Shown here in pieces: positions 40,756 through 49,595 of a stretch of 64,000 bases of DNA. This stretch comes from Massilia sp. BJB1822 (GTDB lineage: Bacteria; Pseudomonadota; Gammaproteobacteria; Burkholderiales; Burkholderiaceae_D): NCBI RefSeq assembly GCF_013369485.1, contig NZ_JABWEB010000014.1:85872-149871 (forward strand), given 5' to 3'. Made by a program: the position numbers and the translations under genes. The stretch's first letter is position 1, and the number at the start of each line of letters is the position of its first letter. The notes beneath the pieces were generated by a model. That model was not told the origin of the DNA. It did not search any database and worked only from the letters and a program-made list of their open reading frames with translations.

Positions 40756-41844
40756 ATGACGAACATCTATAACTTCTCCGCCGGCCCGGCCGTGCTGCCG
40801 AAGGAAGTGCTGGCGCAAGCCGCCGCTGAAATGCTGGATTGGCATGGCAGCGGAATGTCCGTCATGGAGATGAGCCACCGCGGCCCGGAATTCATTTCGA
40901 TCTACCGCGCCGCCGAGCGCGACCTGCGCGATCTGCTGGCCGTGCCGGACAACTACCGCATCCTGTTCATGCAGGGCGGCGGCCTGTCGCAGAACGCCGT
41001 GATTCCGATGAATATGCTGGGCCATAAAGGCCCGGACGCCACCATCGATTTCATCCAGACCGGTTCCTGGTCCAGCAAGTCGATCCAGGAAGCGGCCCGC
41101 TACGCCAAGGTGAACGTGGCCGCTTCCGCCAAGGCGGACGGCTACACCCGCGTGCCGCCGCAGTCGGAGTGGCAGCTCACGCCGGACGCCGCCTACCTGC
41201 ACGTGTGCACCAATGAAACCATCGACGGTGTCGAGTTCAACTTCGTGCCGACGGCGCAGGGCGCGACGCCCATCGTGGCCGATATGTCCTCGCACATCCT
41301 GTCGCGCCCGGTCGATGTCAGCCAGTACGGCGTGATCTTCGGCGGCGCGCAAAAAAATATCGGCCCGGCCGGCGTCACCGTCGCCATCGTGCGCGATGAC
41401 CTGATCGGCAAGGCCTTGCCTTTCTGCCCCTCGGCTTTCGACTGGAAGAATGTGGCCGAAAACGACTCCATGTACAACACGCCGCCCACCTACGGCATCT
41501 ATATCGCCGGCCTGGTTTTCCAGTGGCTGAAACAGCAGGGTGGCGTGGCGGCCATGGAACAGCGTAATATGCAGAAAGCGGCGCTGCTGTACGCGGCGCT
41601 GGACGCCGACGATTTCTACCAGAATCGGGTGGCGAAGGAATACCGCTCGCGCATGAACGTGCCGTTCTACCTGCGCGACGAATCTCAGAACGAAGCATTC
41701 CTGGCCGGCGCCAAGGCGCGCGGGCTATTGCAACTGAAGGGCCACAAGTCCGTCGGCGGCATGCGGGCATCGATTTACAACGCGATGCCGATCGAGGGCG
41801 TACAAGCGCTGGTCGATTATCTGAACGAGTTTGCGGGCCGCTGA
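40756..41844 (+). CDS. serC: Phosphoserine aminotransferase
   Basis: 362 residues; AAGGAG upstream. NFSAGPAVLPKEVL at the N-terminus and the PLP Lys200 in GGAQKNIGPAG are SerC marks; the end reads KSVGGMRASIYNAMPIEGV. It makes 3-phosphoserine for serine synthesis and phosphohydroxythreonine for pyridoxal phosphate. The order serC-pheA-hisC-tyrA-aroA-cmk-rpsA is a widespread proteobacterial supraoperon. Confidence 0.97.
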   Translation: MTNIYNFSAGPAVLPKEVLAQAAAEMLDWHGSGMSVMEMSHRGPEFISIYRAAERDLRDLLAVPDNYRILFMQGGGLSQNAVIPMNMLGHKGPDATIDFIQTGSWSSKSIQEAARYAKVNVAASAKADGYTRVPPQSEWQLTPDAAYLHVCTNETIDGVEFNFVPTAQGATPIVADMSSHILSRPVDVSQYGVIFGGAQKNIGPAGVTVAIVRDDLIGKALPFCPSAFDWKNVAENDSMYNTPPTYGIYIAGLVFQWLKQQGGVAAMEQRNMQKAALLYAALDADDFYQNRVAKEYRSRMNVPFYLRDESQNEAFLAGAKARGLLQLKGHKSVGGMRASIYNAMPIEGVQALVDYLNEFAGR

Positions 41845-41892
41845 AGCGTCCATGGGCGCCGCGCCCGCAGTCCAAACCCTAGCATTCAGACC

Positions 41893-42966
41893 ATGACAGA
41901 CAAATTAAAACCCTTGCGCGAGAAGATCGATGCCATCGATGCGCAAATCCTCGAACTGCTGAACCAGCGCGCCCAGGTGGCGCAGGAAGTCGGCCATGTG
42001 AAGGCCGAAACCATGGCGCCGGTGTTCCGTCCCGAACGCGAAGCCCAGGTGCTGCGCGGCGTGGCCGAACGCAACCCTGGCCCCATGGGCAATATCGAAG
42101 TGCAGACCATTTTCCGCGAGATCATGTCGGCTTGCCGCGCGCTGGAAAAGCGCGTCACCGTGGCCTATCTCGGCCCGGCCGGCACCTTCAGCGAACAAGC
42201 CGTGTACCAGCAGTTCGGCACCGCGGTCGAAGGCCTGCCTTGCGCCTCCATCGACGAGGTGTTCCGCGCCACCGAGGCCGGCACCGCCGATTTCGGCGTG
42301 GTGCCGGTGGAGAACTCCTCCGAAGGGGCGATCAACCGCACGCTCGACCTGATGCTGCAAACCAGCCTGACCATCAGCGGCGAGGTGGCGATCGCCGTCC
42401 ACCACAGCCTGATGACGCGCACCGGCAGCATGGACGGCGTGAAAGTGATCTGCGCCCATTCACAGGCCCTGGCCCAGTGCCAGGTCTGGCTCAACCTGAA
42501 TTATCCGAATATCGAACGCCGCGCCGTCGCCTCGAATGCCGAGGCGGCGCGCATGGCGGGCGAAGACGGGTCGATTGCCGCCATCGCCAGCGAACTGGCC
42601 GGCACGCAGTACAAGCTGGGCGTGGTCAAAGGCCATATCCAGGACGACCCGCACAACCGCACCCGCTTTGCCGTGGTCGGCCAGCTGCAAACCAACCCGT
42701 CCGGGAAAGACCAGACTTCGATCGTGCTGGCCGTCCCGAACAAGGCAGGCGCCGTATACCAGCTGCTGGCCCACCTGGCGAAGCATGGCGTGTCGATGAC
42801 GCGTTTCGAATCGCGTCCCGCGCGCATGGGCACCTGGGAGTATTATTTTTACGTCGATATTGAAGGCCACGTACATAACCCGTCCGTGAGCAAGGCGTTG
42901 GCTGAACTCAAGGACAACGCTGCCTTCTTCAAAGTGCTGGGCTCTTACCCGACCAGCCTCAACTGA
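41893..42966 (+). CDS. pheA: Bifunctional chorismate mutase / prephenate dehydratase
   Basis: 357 residues in three parts: AroQ chorismate mutase (~1-90, PLREKIDAIDAQILELLNQRAQ), prephenate dehydratase (~94-270, YLGPAGTFSEQAVYQQF, VVPVENSSEGAINRTLD) and a C-terminal ACT domain (~283-357) with the Phe-binding text TRFESRP. It makes phenylpyruvate from chorismate and should be inhibited by Phe. Followed by hisC and tyrA. Confidence 0.97.
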   Translation: MTDKLKPLREKIDAIDAQILELLNQRAQVAQEVGHVKAETMAPVFRPEREAQVLRGVAERNPGPMGNIEVQTIFREIMSACRALEKRVTVAYLGPAGTFSEQAVYQQFGTAVEGLPCASIDEVFRATEAGTADFGVVPVENSSEGAINRTLDLMLQTSLTISGEVAIAVHHSLMTRTGSMDGVKVICAHSQALAQCQVWLNLNYPNIERRAVASNAEAARMAGEDGSIAAIASELAGTQYKLGVVKGHIQDDPHNRTRFAVVGQLQTNPSGKDQTSIVLAVPNKAGAVYQLLAHLAKHGVSMTRFESRPARMGTWEYYFYVDIEGHVHNPSVSKALAELKDNAAFFKVLGSYPTSLN

Positions 42967-42984
42967 CTTTAAGAGAAAATATCT

Positions 42985-44106
42985 ATGTCCAAGCAATTCG
43001 GTCCTGAATACGTTCGCGCCATCGCCCCCTATCAAGCCGGCAAGCCCATCTCCGAGGTGGCGCGCGAGTTTGGCCTCGACGAGGCCAACATCGTCAAACT
43101 GGCGTCCAATGAAAATCCTTTCGGCGTGCCGGAATCGGCCAAGCAGGCCATGGCGCAAGCCGCCGCTGAACTGGGCCGCTATCCCGACGCCAACGGCTAC
43201 GAGCTGAAAGTGGCCCTGTCCAAGCGCTACGACGTGCCGATGGAGTGGATCACGCTGGGCAACGGCTCCAACGACATCCTGGAAATCGCCGCCCACGCCT
43301 TCGTGGAAGCCGGCCAGTCCATCGTGTATTCGCAGTACTCCTTCGCCGTGTACGCGCTGGCTACCCAGGGCGTCGGCGCGCGCCACATCGCCGTGCCGGC
43401 CAAGGCCCACGGCCACGATCTGGACGCCATGGCCGCCGCCATCCAGGACGATACCCGCCTGGTCTTCATCGCCAATCCGAACAACCCGACCGGCACCTTC
43501 GTCAAGGGCGCCGAAATCGAAGCCTTCCTGAAAAAAGTGCCGTCCCATGTGGTGGTGGTGCTGGACGAGGCCTACAACGAATTCCTGTCCAAGGAAGACC
43601 AGTACGAATCGGCGGCCTGGGTCAAGCAGTTCCCCAACCTGCTGGTGTCGCGCACCTTCTCCAAAGCCTATGGCCTGGCCGGCCTGCGCGTCGGCTTCGG
43701 CCTGGCGCAGCCGGGCATCACCGAGATGATGAACCGCATCCGCCAGCCCTTCAATGTGAACTCCCTGGCCCAGGCCGCGGCGATTGCCGCCCTGAACGAC
43801 AAGGACTTCCTGGACAAGAGCGCGCAGAACAACGCCGCCGGCTACCAGCAGTTCGTGGAAGCCTTCCAGCAAATGGGCCTGGAATACGTGCCCTCGCACG
43901 GCAACTTCGTGCTGGTCAAGGTTGGCAACGACCTGGCGGCTGGCGCGCGCGTCAATCTGGCGCTGCTGAAGCAGGGCGTGATCGTGCGTCCGGTGGGCAA
44001 TTACGGCCTGCCTGAGTGGCTGCGCATCTCCATCGGCCTGCCGCAGGAAAACGCCATTCTGATCGCGGCGCTGCAAAAGGCTTTGGCGGGGACTCGTGCT
44101 GAATAA
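42985..44106 (+). CDS. hisC: Histidinol-phosphate / aromatic aminotransferase (HisC type)
   Basis: 373 residues, class II PLP aminotransferase: LASNENPFGVPESAKQAM, NPNNPTGTF, DEAYNEF, and Lys227 in SRTFSKAYGLAGLRVG. In this cluster between pheA and tyrA the enzyme probably transaminates prephenate-derived aromatics or phenylpyruvate/4-hydroxyphenylpyruvate, as HisC2/HisHb enzymes do, rather than only histidinol phosphate. The tyrA start overlaps its end by 11 bases. Confidence 0.92.
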   Translation: MSKQFGPEYVRAIAPYQAGKPISEVAREFGLDEANIVKLASNENPFGVPESAKQAMAQAAAELGRYPDANGYELKVALSKRYDVPMEWITLGNGSNDILEIAAHAFVEAGQSIVYSQYSFAVYALATQGVGARHIAVPAKAHGHDLDAMAAAIQDDTRLVFIANPNNPTGTFVKGAEIEAFLKKVPSHVVVVLDEAYNEFLSKEDQYESAAWVKQFPNLLVSRTFSKAYGLAGLRVGFGLAQPGITEMMNRIRQPFNVNSLAQAAAIAALNDKDFLDKSAQNNAAGYQQFVEAFQQMGLEYVPSHGNFVLVKVGNDLAAGARVNLALLKQGVIVRPVGNYGLPEWLRISIGLPQENAILIAALQKALAGTRAE

Positions 44107-44998
44107 AGTTGTTATCTACGGCGTTGGCCTGATCGGCGGCTCGTTCGCGCGCGCCCTGAAAAAGGCCGGCGCCGCGCAGCATATCGTCGGCATGGACCGC
44201 TCCCAGGATGCGCTGCAGCGCGCCCTGGCGCTGGGCATCATCGATGAAGTGGGCGGCGAGCTGCCCGCCGTGCTGTCCGGTGCCGACCTGGTGCTGCTGG
44301 CGGCGCCGGTGGCGCAGACCGAACGCATTCTGGCTTCTATCCTGCCGCATCTAGGACCGGACACCATCATCACCGACGCCGGCAGCACCAAGAGCGATGT
44401 GGCGGCCGCCGCCCGGCGCGCCCTGGGCGGCAGCGTCGCCCAGTTCGTGCCTGGCCATCCGATCGCGGGCCGCGAAACCAATGGCCCCGACGCCGCCATC
44501 GACGATCTATACCAGGGCAAGAAAGCCGTGCTCACGCCGCTGCCGGAAAATCCGGCCGCCGCCGTCGAACGCGTGACCGCCGCCTGGCGTGCCTGCGGCG
44601 CCATCATCCATACCCTGACGCCGGAAGAGCATGACAAGGTGTTCGCCGCCGTCAGCCATCTGCCGCATCTCTTGGCGTATGCCCTGGTGGACGATGTGGC
44701 GCGCAAGCCGCATGCCGATCTGCTGTTCCAGTACGCCGCCAGCGGTTTCCGCGACTTCACCCGCATTGCCGGCAGCTCGCCCGAAATGTGGCGCGACATC
44801 AGCCTGGCCAATCAGGCCGCACTGCTGACCGAACTGGATGCCTATCTGGCACAATTGACGCAAATACGCGCCAGTCTCGCCGCCGGCGACGGCGCGGTCC
44901 TGGAAGCCACTTACGCCAACGCCCAGCGCGCGCGGCGCCAGTGGATCGAAGCCATCGAGGCGGCGGAAACGCCGCAGCCGCAAGACCTGGCCGAATGA
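44096..44998 (+). CDS. tyrA: Prephenate dehydrogenase
   Basis: 300 residues from a GTG at 44096 that overlaps hisC by 11 bases, showing translational coupling. The NAD(P) loop VVIYGVGLIGGSFARALKKAG, DAGSTKSDV, the catalytic His in VPGHPIAGRE and HVSH-like AAVSHLPHLLAYALV are TyrA marks. It oxidises prephenate (or arogenate) in tyrosine synthesis. No fused chorismate mutase is present. Confidence 0.95.
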   Translation: MLNKVVIYGVGLIGGSFARALKKAGAAQHIVGMDRSQDALQRALALGIIDEVGGELPAVLSGADLVLLAAPVAQTERILASILPHLGPDTIITDAGSTKSDVAAAARRALGGSVAQFVPGHPIAGRETNGPDAAIDDLYQGKKAVLTPLPENPAAAVERVTAAWRACGAIIHTLTPEEHDKVFAAVSHLPHLLAYALVDDVARKPHADLLFQYAASGFRDFTRIAGSSPEMWRDISLANQAALLTELDAYLAQLTQIRASLAAGDGAVLEATYANAQRARRQWIEAIEAAETPQPQDLAE

Positions 44999-45025
44999 AC
45001 CGCAACGATTTGAAGGACTGAAGGC

Positions 45026-46366
45026 ATGACGCAAACCGCATACCCTGAACACATCGACCTGAAACCCGTGCCGCGCGTGCAAGGCGTGGTGCGCCTGCCG
45101 GGCTCGAAGAGCATCTCCAACCGCATCCTGCTGCTGGCCGCCCTGGCCGAAGGCGAAACCCGCGTGGTCGATCTGCTGGCCTCGGACGATACCCAGGTCA
45201 TGCTGGCGGCCCTGCGCTCGCTCGGCGTGCAATGGCAGGAAGAGGCGGGCGAGGGCGGCTCCACCGTGCACCGCGTGCTGGGCGCCAACGGCAACTTCCC
45301 GAAACGCCAGGCCGATCTCTTCATGGGCAATGCCGGCACCGCCATCCGCCCGCTGACGGCGGCCCTGGCCGTGATCGGCGGCGACTATAAAGTGCATGGC
45401 GTGCCGCGCATGCACGAGCGTCCCATCGGCGATCTGGTCGACGCGCTCAACGTGGTTGGCGCGCAGATCGAATACACCGGCAATCCCGGCTACCCGCCGC
45501 TGCACATCCTGAGCGGCGAATTCAAGACGCGCGAGCTGTCGGTGCGCGGTAATGTCTCCAGCCAGTTCCTGACTGCGCTGCTGATGGCCGCGCCGCTGAT
45601 GGCGCGCAGCGAGCCGGTGACGATCAGGGTGGAGGGCGAACTGATTTCCAAGCCCTATATCGAGATCACCCTGAACCTGATGCGCCGCTTCGGCATGCGG
45701 GTGGAGCAGGATGGCTGGCAAGCGTTCACTATTCCGGCCGGCCAGTGCTACCAGAGTCCCGGCACCATCCACGTCGAGGGCGACGCCTCCTCGGCCTCCT
45801 ACTTCATGGCGGCCGGCGCGATTGGCGGCGGTCCGGTGCGGGTGGAAGGCGTGGGCCGCAACAGCATCCAGGGCGATGTGCGCTTCGCTCAGGCCATGGA
45901 GCAGATGGGCGCCACCATCACCATGGGCGACAACTGGATCGAGTCCAGCGCCAGCGGGCCGCTGAAAGCCATCGACGCCGACTTCAACCACATTCCCGAC
46001 GCGGCCATGACGATTGCCGTCGCCGCCCTGTACGCCGAAGGCACCAGCACGCTGCGCAATATCGCCAGCTGGCGCGTCAAGGAAACCGACCGCATCGCCG
46101 CCATGGCCACCGAGTTGCGCAAGCTGGGCGCCACGGTGGAAGAGGGCGCCGACTACCTGCGCGTGACGCCGCCCGCCGTGCTGAAAGGCGCCGCGATCGA
46201 CACCTATGACGACCACCGCATGGCGATGTGCTTCTCTCTCGCCACGCTGGACGGCGCCGTGCGCCGCGGCGCCGAGCTGCGCATCAACGATCCGAAATGC
46301 GTGGCCAAGACTTTCCCCGAGTATTTCACCGCCTTCGCGGCCATCGCCCGCAAGGATAGCTTCTAA
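45026..46366 (+). CDS. aroA: 3-phosphoshikimate 1-carboxyvinyltransferase (EPSP synthase)
   Basis: 446 residues. LPGSKSISNRILLLAALAEG and FMGNAGTAIRPLTAAL are the class I, glyphosate-sensitive type signatures; KETDRIAAMATELRKLGA and DTYDDHRMAM follow near the C-terminus. It joins PEP to shikimate-3-phosphate. It lies 27 bases after tyrA and is followed by cmk after 11 bases. Confidence 0.97.
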   Translation: MTQTAYPEHIDLKPVPRVQGVVRLPGSKSISNRILLLAALAEGETRVVDLLASDDTQVMLAALRSLGVQWQEEAGEGGSTVHRVLGANGNFPKRQADLFMGNAGTAIRPLTAALAVIGGDYKVHGVPRMHERPIGDLVDALNVVGAQIEYTGNPGYPPLHILSGEFKTRELSVRGNVSSQFLTALLMAAPLMARSEPVTIRVEGELISKPYIEITLNLMRRFGMRVEQDGWQAFTIPAGQCYQSPGTIHVEGDASSASYFMAAGAIGGGPVRVEGVGRNSIQGDVRFAQAMEQMGATITMGDNWIESSASGPLKAIDADFNHIPDAAMTIAVAALYAEGTSTLRNIASWRVKETDRIAAMATELRKLGATVEEGADYLRVTPPAVLKGAAIDTYDDHRMAMCFSLATLDGAVRRGAELRINDPKCVAKTFPEYFTAFAAIARKDSF

Positions 46367-46377
46367 AAGTTTCACAT

Positions 46378-47046
46378 ATGCCTACATCGCAGATTCCTGT
46401 TATTACCATCGACGGCCCGACCGCCTCCGGCAAGGGCACCGTGGCCCAGCGCGTGGCCGACAAGCTCGGCTACCACCTGCTCGACTCGGGTGCGCTGTAC
46501 CGCCTGACCGCGCTGCAGGCGCTGCGCCGCGGCACCGACCTGGGCGACGAGCACGCTCTGGCCAAGCTGGCCGAACATCTGCACATCAGTTTCACGGGCG
46601 AGGACATTTTCCTTTCGCACGAAAATGTCAGCGACGCCATCCGCGCCGAGGAGGTTGGCAATACGGCATCGAAAATCGCCGCGCTGCCGGCCGTGCGCCA
46701 GGCCCTGTTCGGCCTGCAGCTGGGCTTTCGCAAGGCGCCCGGCCTGGTGGCCGACGGCCGCGATATGGGCACGGTGATCTTCCCGCACGCCACTTTGAAG
46801 GTGTTTTTGACCGCGAGTGTGGAAGCGCGCGCCGAGCGCCGCTATAAGCAATTGATTGCCAAGGGAATTCCTGCTAATATGGAAGGTCTCTTGATGGATT
46901 TGAAAGCGCGCGACGACCGGGATACTCACCGGGCCATCGCGCCGCTGGTCCCCGCAGAGGGGGCGCACGTGCTCGATACCTCGAATATGACGGCTGACGA
47001 AGCCGTGGTTCAGGTGCTGGCCTGGTATGCGGCCATCGGGAAATAA
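46378..47046 (+). CDS. cmk: Cytidylate kinase
   Basis: 222 residues. P-loop ITIDGPTASGKGTVAQRVADKLG, then YHLLDSGALYRLTAL, and DGRDMGTVIFPHATLKVFLTAS are Cmk marks. It phosphorylates CMP and dCMP. It precedes rpsA, the conserved cmk-rpsA-ihfB order. Confidence 0.97.
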   Translation: MPTSQIPVITIDGPTASGKGTVAQRVADKLGYHLLDSGALYRLTALQALRRGTDLGDEHALAKLAEHLHISFTGEDIFLSHENVSDAIRAEEVGNTASKIAALPAVRQALFGLQLGFRKAPGLVADGRDMGTVIFPHATLKVFLTASVEARAERRYKQLIAKGIPANMEGLLMDLKARDDRDTHRAIAPLVPAEGAHVLDTSNMTADEAVVQVLAWYAAIGK

Positions 47047-47146
47047 GTAGTGGTGTGGCGGCAGGCTCTGACTGCCGCTGCGTGTCGTTAACCTAACCCA
47101 GTTGAAGCCGCACCCTGCGGGCCTTACTGGCTAACCTGGAAGTAAT
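47047..47146 (+). promoter_or_regulatory. rpsA leader
   Basis: The 100-base leader holds a GCGGCAG/CTGCCGC hairpin (47058-47078) without a T-run. rpsA leaders of enterobacteria fold for S1 autoregulation; similar control here is an inference. Confidence 0.35.
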
Positions 47147-48832
47147 ATGTCTAATATGGAAAGTTTCGCAGCCCTCTTCGAAGAGTCCCTGTCCCGTCAG
47201 GATATGCGCTCCGGCGAAGTGATTTCCGCTGAAGTCGTGCGTCTGGACCACAACTTTGTGATCGTCAACGCCGGCCTGAAATCGGAAGCTTTCATCCCTG
47301 TTGAAGAATTCAAGAATGACCAGGGCGAACTGGAAGTCAAAGTTGGTGACTTCGTTTCCGTGGCCATCGAATCGCTGGAAAACGGTTTCGGCGATACCAT
47401 CCTGTCGCGCGACAAAGCCAAGCGTCTGGCTTCGTGGCTGGCACTGGAAAAAGCAATGGAATCCGGCGAAATCGTCGTGGGTACCGTCAATGGTAAAGTT
47501 AAGGGCGGCCTGACCGTTCTGACCAATGGCATCCGCGCTTTCCTGCCAGGTTCGCTGGTGGATACCCGTCCAGTCAAGGACACCACCCCATTCGAAGGCA
47601 AAACCCTCGAATTCAAAGTTATCAAACTGGACCGTAAGCGTAACAACGTCGTTCTGTCCCGCCGCGCCGTGATCGAAGCTTCGATGGGCGAAGAGCGTCA
47701 GAAACTGATGGAAACGCTGAAAGAAGGCACCGTGGTGACCGGCGTGGTGAAAAACATCACCGACTACGGCGCGTTCGTGGACCTGGGCGGCATCGACGGC
47801 CTGCTGCACATCACCGACCTGGCATGGCGTCGCGTGCGTCACCCATCCGAAGTGCTGACCGTGGGTCAGGAAATCACCGCCAAAGTGCTGAAATACGATC
47901 AAGAGAAGAACCGTGTTTCGCTGGGCGTGAAACAGCTGGGCGACGATCCATGGACCGGTCTGTCCCGTCGCTACCCACAAGGCACCCGTCTGTTCGGTAA
48001 AGTCACCAACCTGACCGACTACGGCGCGTTCGTGGAAGTGGAACAAGGCATCGAAGGTCTGGTGCACGTGTCCGAAATGGACTGGACCAACAAAAACGTG
48101 GCTCCGAACAAAGTTGTTCAGCTGGGCGACGAAGTGGAAGTCATGGTTCTGGAAATCGACGAAGAGCGTCGTCGTATTTCGCTGGGCATGAAACAGTGCA
48201 AAGCCAACCCATGGGATGACTTCGGCATGACCCACAAGAAAGGTGACAAAGTCAAAGGCGCGATCAAATCGATCACCGACTTCGGCGTGTTCATCGGTCT
48301 GGCCGGCAACATCGACGGCCTGGTGCACCTGTCCGACCTGTCCTGGACGGAGTCCGGCGAAGAAGCCGTGCGCAAGTTCAAGAAAGGCGACGAACTGGAA
48401 GCCGTGGTTCTGGCCATCGACGTCGAGCGCGAGCGCGTTTCCCTGGGCGTGAAGCAACTGGAAGGCGACCCATTCAACAACTTCGCCGCCATGAACGACA
48501 AAGGTTCCCTGGTGACCGGCACGGTGAAATCGGTTGAGCCAAAAGGCGCCGTGATCCAGCTGTCCGAAGAAGTTGAAGGCTACCTGCGCGCTTCCGAAAT
48601 CTCCCGCGACCGCGTGGAAGATGCCGGCACCCACCTGAAAGTGGGCGATTCCGTGGAAGCCCTGGTCATCAACATCGACCGCAAAGCACGCAGCATCCAG
48701 CTGTCGATCAAGGCTAAAGACAATGCCGAGACCGCAGAAGCTATGCAGAAGATGGCAGCTGACAGCAGCGCCGCCTCCGGCACCACCAGCCTGGGCGCCC
48801 TGCTGAAAGCCAAGTTCGACAACAAGAACTAA
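47147..48832 (+). CDS. rpsA: 30S ribosomal protein S1
   Basis: 561 residues with six S1 domains: two N-terminal ribosome-binding repeats and four canonical RNA-binding repeats, visible as the recurring GTVVTGVVKNITDYGAFVDLGGIDGLLHITD, GKVTNLTDYGAFVEVE, GAIKSITDFGVFIGL and GTVKSVEPKGAVIQL texts (in part). Codon use is strongly biased (CCA for Pro, GTT/AAA runs) compared with its neighbours, as expected for a highly expressed gene. It unwinds and delivers mRNA to the 30S subunit. Confidence 0.98.
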   Translation: MSNMESFAALFEESLSRQDMRSGEVISAEVVRLDHNFVIVNAGLKSEAFIPVEEFKNDQGELEVKVGDFVSVAIESLENGFGDTILSRDKAKRLASWLALEKAMESGEIVVGTVNGKVKGGLTVLTNGIRAFLPGSLVDTRPVKDTTPFEGKTLEFKVIKLDRKRNNVVLSRRAVIEASMGEERQKLMETLKEGTVVTGVVKNITDYGAFVDLGGIDGLLHITDLAWRRVRHPSEVLTVGQEITAKVLKYDQEKNRVSLGVKQLGDDPWTGLSRRYPQGTRLFGKVTNLTDYGAFVEVEQGIEGLVHVSEMDWTNKNVAPNKVVQLGDEVEVMVLEIDEERRRISLGMKQCKANPWDDFGMTHKKGDKVKGAIKSITDFGVFIGLAGNIDGLVHLSDLSWTESGEEAVRKFKKGDELEAVVLAIDVERERVSLGVKQLEGDPFNNFAAMNDKGSLVTGTVKSVEPKGAVIQLSEEVEGYLRASEISRDRVEDAGTHLKVGDSVEALVINIDRKARSIQLSIKAKDNAETAEAMQKMAADSSAASGTTSLGALLKAKFDNKN

Positions 48833-48851
48833 GACTTTCTGCGATTAGTCG

Positions 48852-49157
48852 ATGACCAAGTCCGAATTGATCAACCGTCTGGCTGAGCGTTATTCTCAGC
48901 TGGTGGCCAAAGATGCGGAGTATGCCGTCAAGACCATTCTCGATGCGATGACCGGCGCCCTGGCGAGCGGTCAACGCATCGAGATCCGCGGTTTTGGCAG
49001 CTTTGCTCTGAATAGCCGGCCGCCGCGCATTGGCCGCAATCCGAAGTCCGGCGACAAGGTGATGGTGCCCGAAAAACGGGTGCCCCACTTCAAACCGGGC
49101 AAGCAGTTGCGTGAGCGGGTCGATGCGATGGTCGGGCAGCCGATCATCGAGGACTGA
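48852..49157 (+). CDS. ihfB: Integration host factor subunit beta
   Basis: 101 residues of the HU/IHF fold: MTKSELINRLAERYSQLVAKD and the DNA-contacting arm RGFGSFALNSRPPRIGRNPKSGDKV with the Pro that intercalates. It bends DNA with IhfA. It follows rpsA by 19 bases, the usual order. Confidence 0.97.
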   Translation: MTKSELINRLAERYSQLVAKDAEYAVKTILDAMTGALASGQRIEIRGFGSFALNSRPPRIGRNPKSGDKVMVPEKRVPHFKPGKQLRERVDAMVGQPIIED

Positions 49158-49172
49158 GTCTCAGGATAGTCG

Positions 49173-49194
49173 GGGGCGGGCTGCGGCCCGCCCC
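49173..49194 (+). terminator. Hairpin after ihfB
   Basis: GGGGCGGGC, loop TGCG, GCCCGCCCC, followed by TTGTTC. The stem is strong but the T-run poor, so partial termination is likely before lapA. Confidence 0.5.
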
Positions 49195-49256
49195 TTGTTC
49201 GATCTGAAAGAGCGGCGTCCGTGGATGCCGTTTTTTTTTGAAGCAGGAAGCTGAAG

Positions 49257-49562
49257 ATGAAAATCTTATCAACGGTATTTGGTGTTGTACTTTTCGTCCT
49301 GTTCTTTGGTTTTGCACTGAAAAACACCCAGGAAGTGGATCTGCACTTCTTCCTCAACTATGAATTGCGCGGCCCCCTGGTGCTGATGCTGCTCGGCTTC
49401 TTTGTTGCCGGCGCGGCCCTCGGCGTGCTCGCCCTGACCCCGACCGTCTTCCGCCACCGGCGCGAAGCGAACAAACAAAAGACCACCATCCAGTCGCTGC
49501 AGTCGTCGGCCCTGCAGGCCGCCACCCCGACCCAGCCGGACAGCGTCAACGTGCAGCAGTAA
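49257..49562 (+). CDS. lapA: LapA domain (DUF1049) membrane protein
   Basis: 101 residues with two transmembrane helices (ILSTVFGVVLFVLFFGFALKNT and PLVLMLLGFFVAGAALGVLAL) and NTQEVDLHFFLNYE between, the LapA/YciS pattern. It lies before lapB, as in E. coli, where LapA and LapB regulate LPS assembly with FtsH and LpxC. Confidence 0.9.
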   Translation: MKILSTVFGVVLFVLFFGFALKNTQEVDLHFFLNYELRGPLVLMLLGFFVAGAALGVLALTPTVFRHRREANKQKTTIQSLQSSALQAATPTQPDSVNVQQ

Positions 49563-49595
49563 TGCCGCCTCTCTCCCTTTAAGCATAAGTACTCC

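Noticed and set aside
44507..46375. 622-codon open frame on the minus strand
   Set aside because: Antisense to tyrA and aroA, both well supported.
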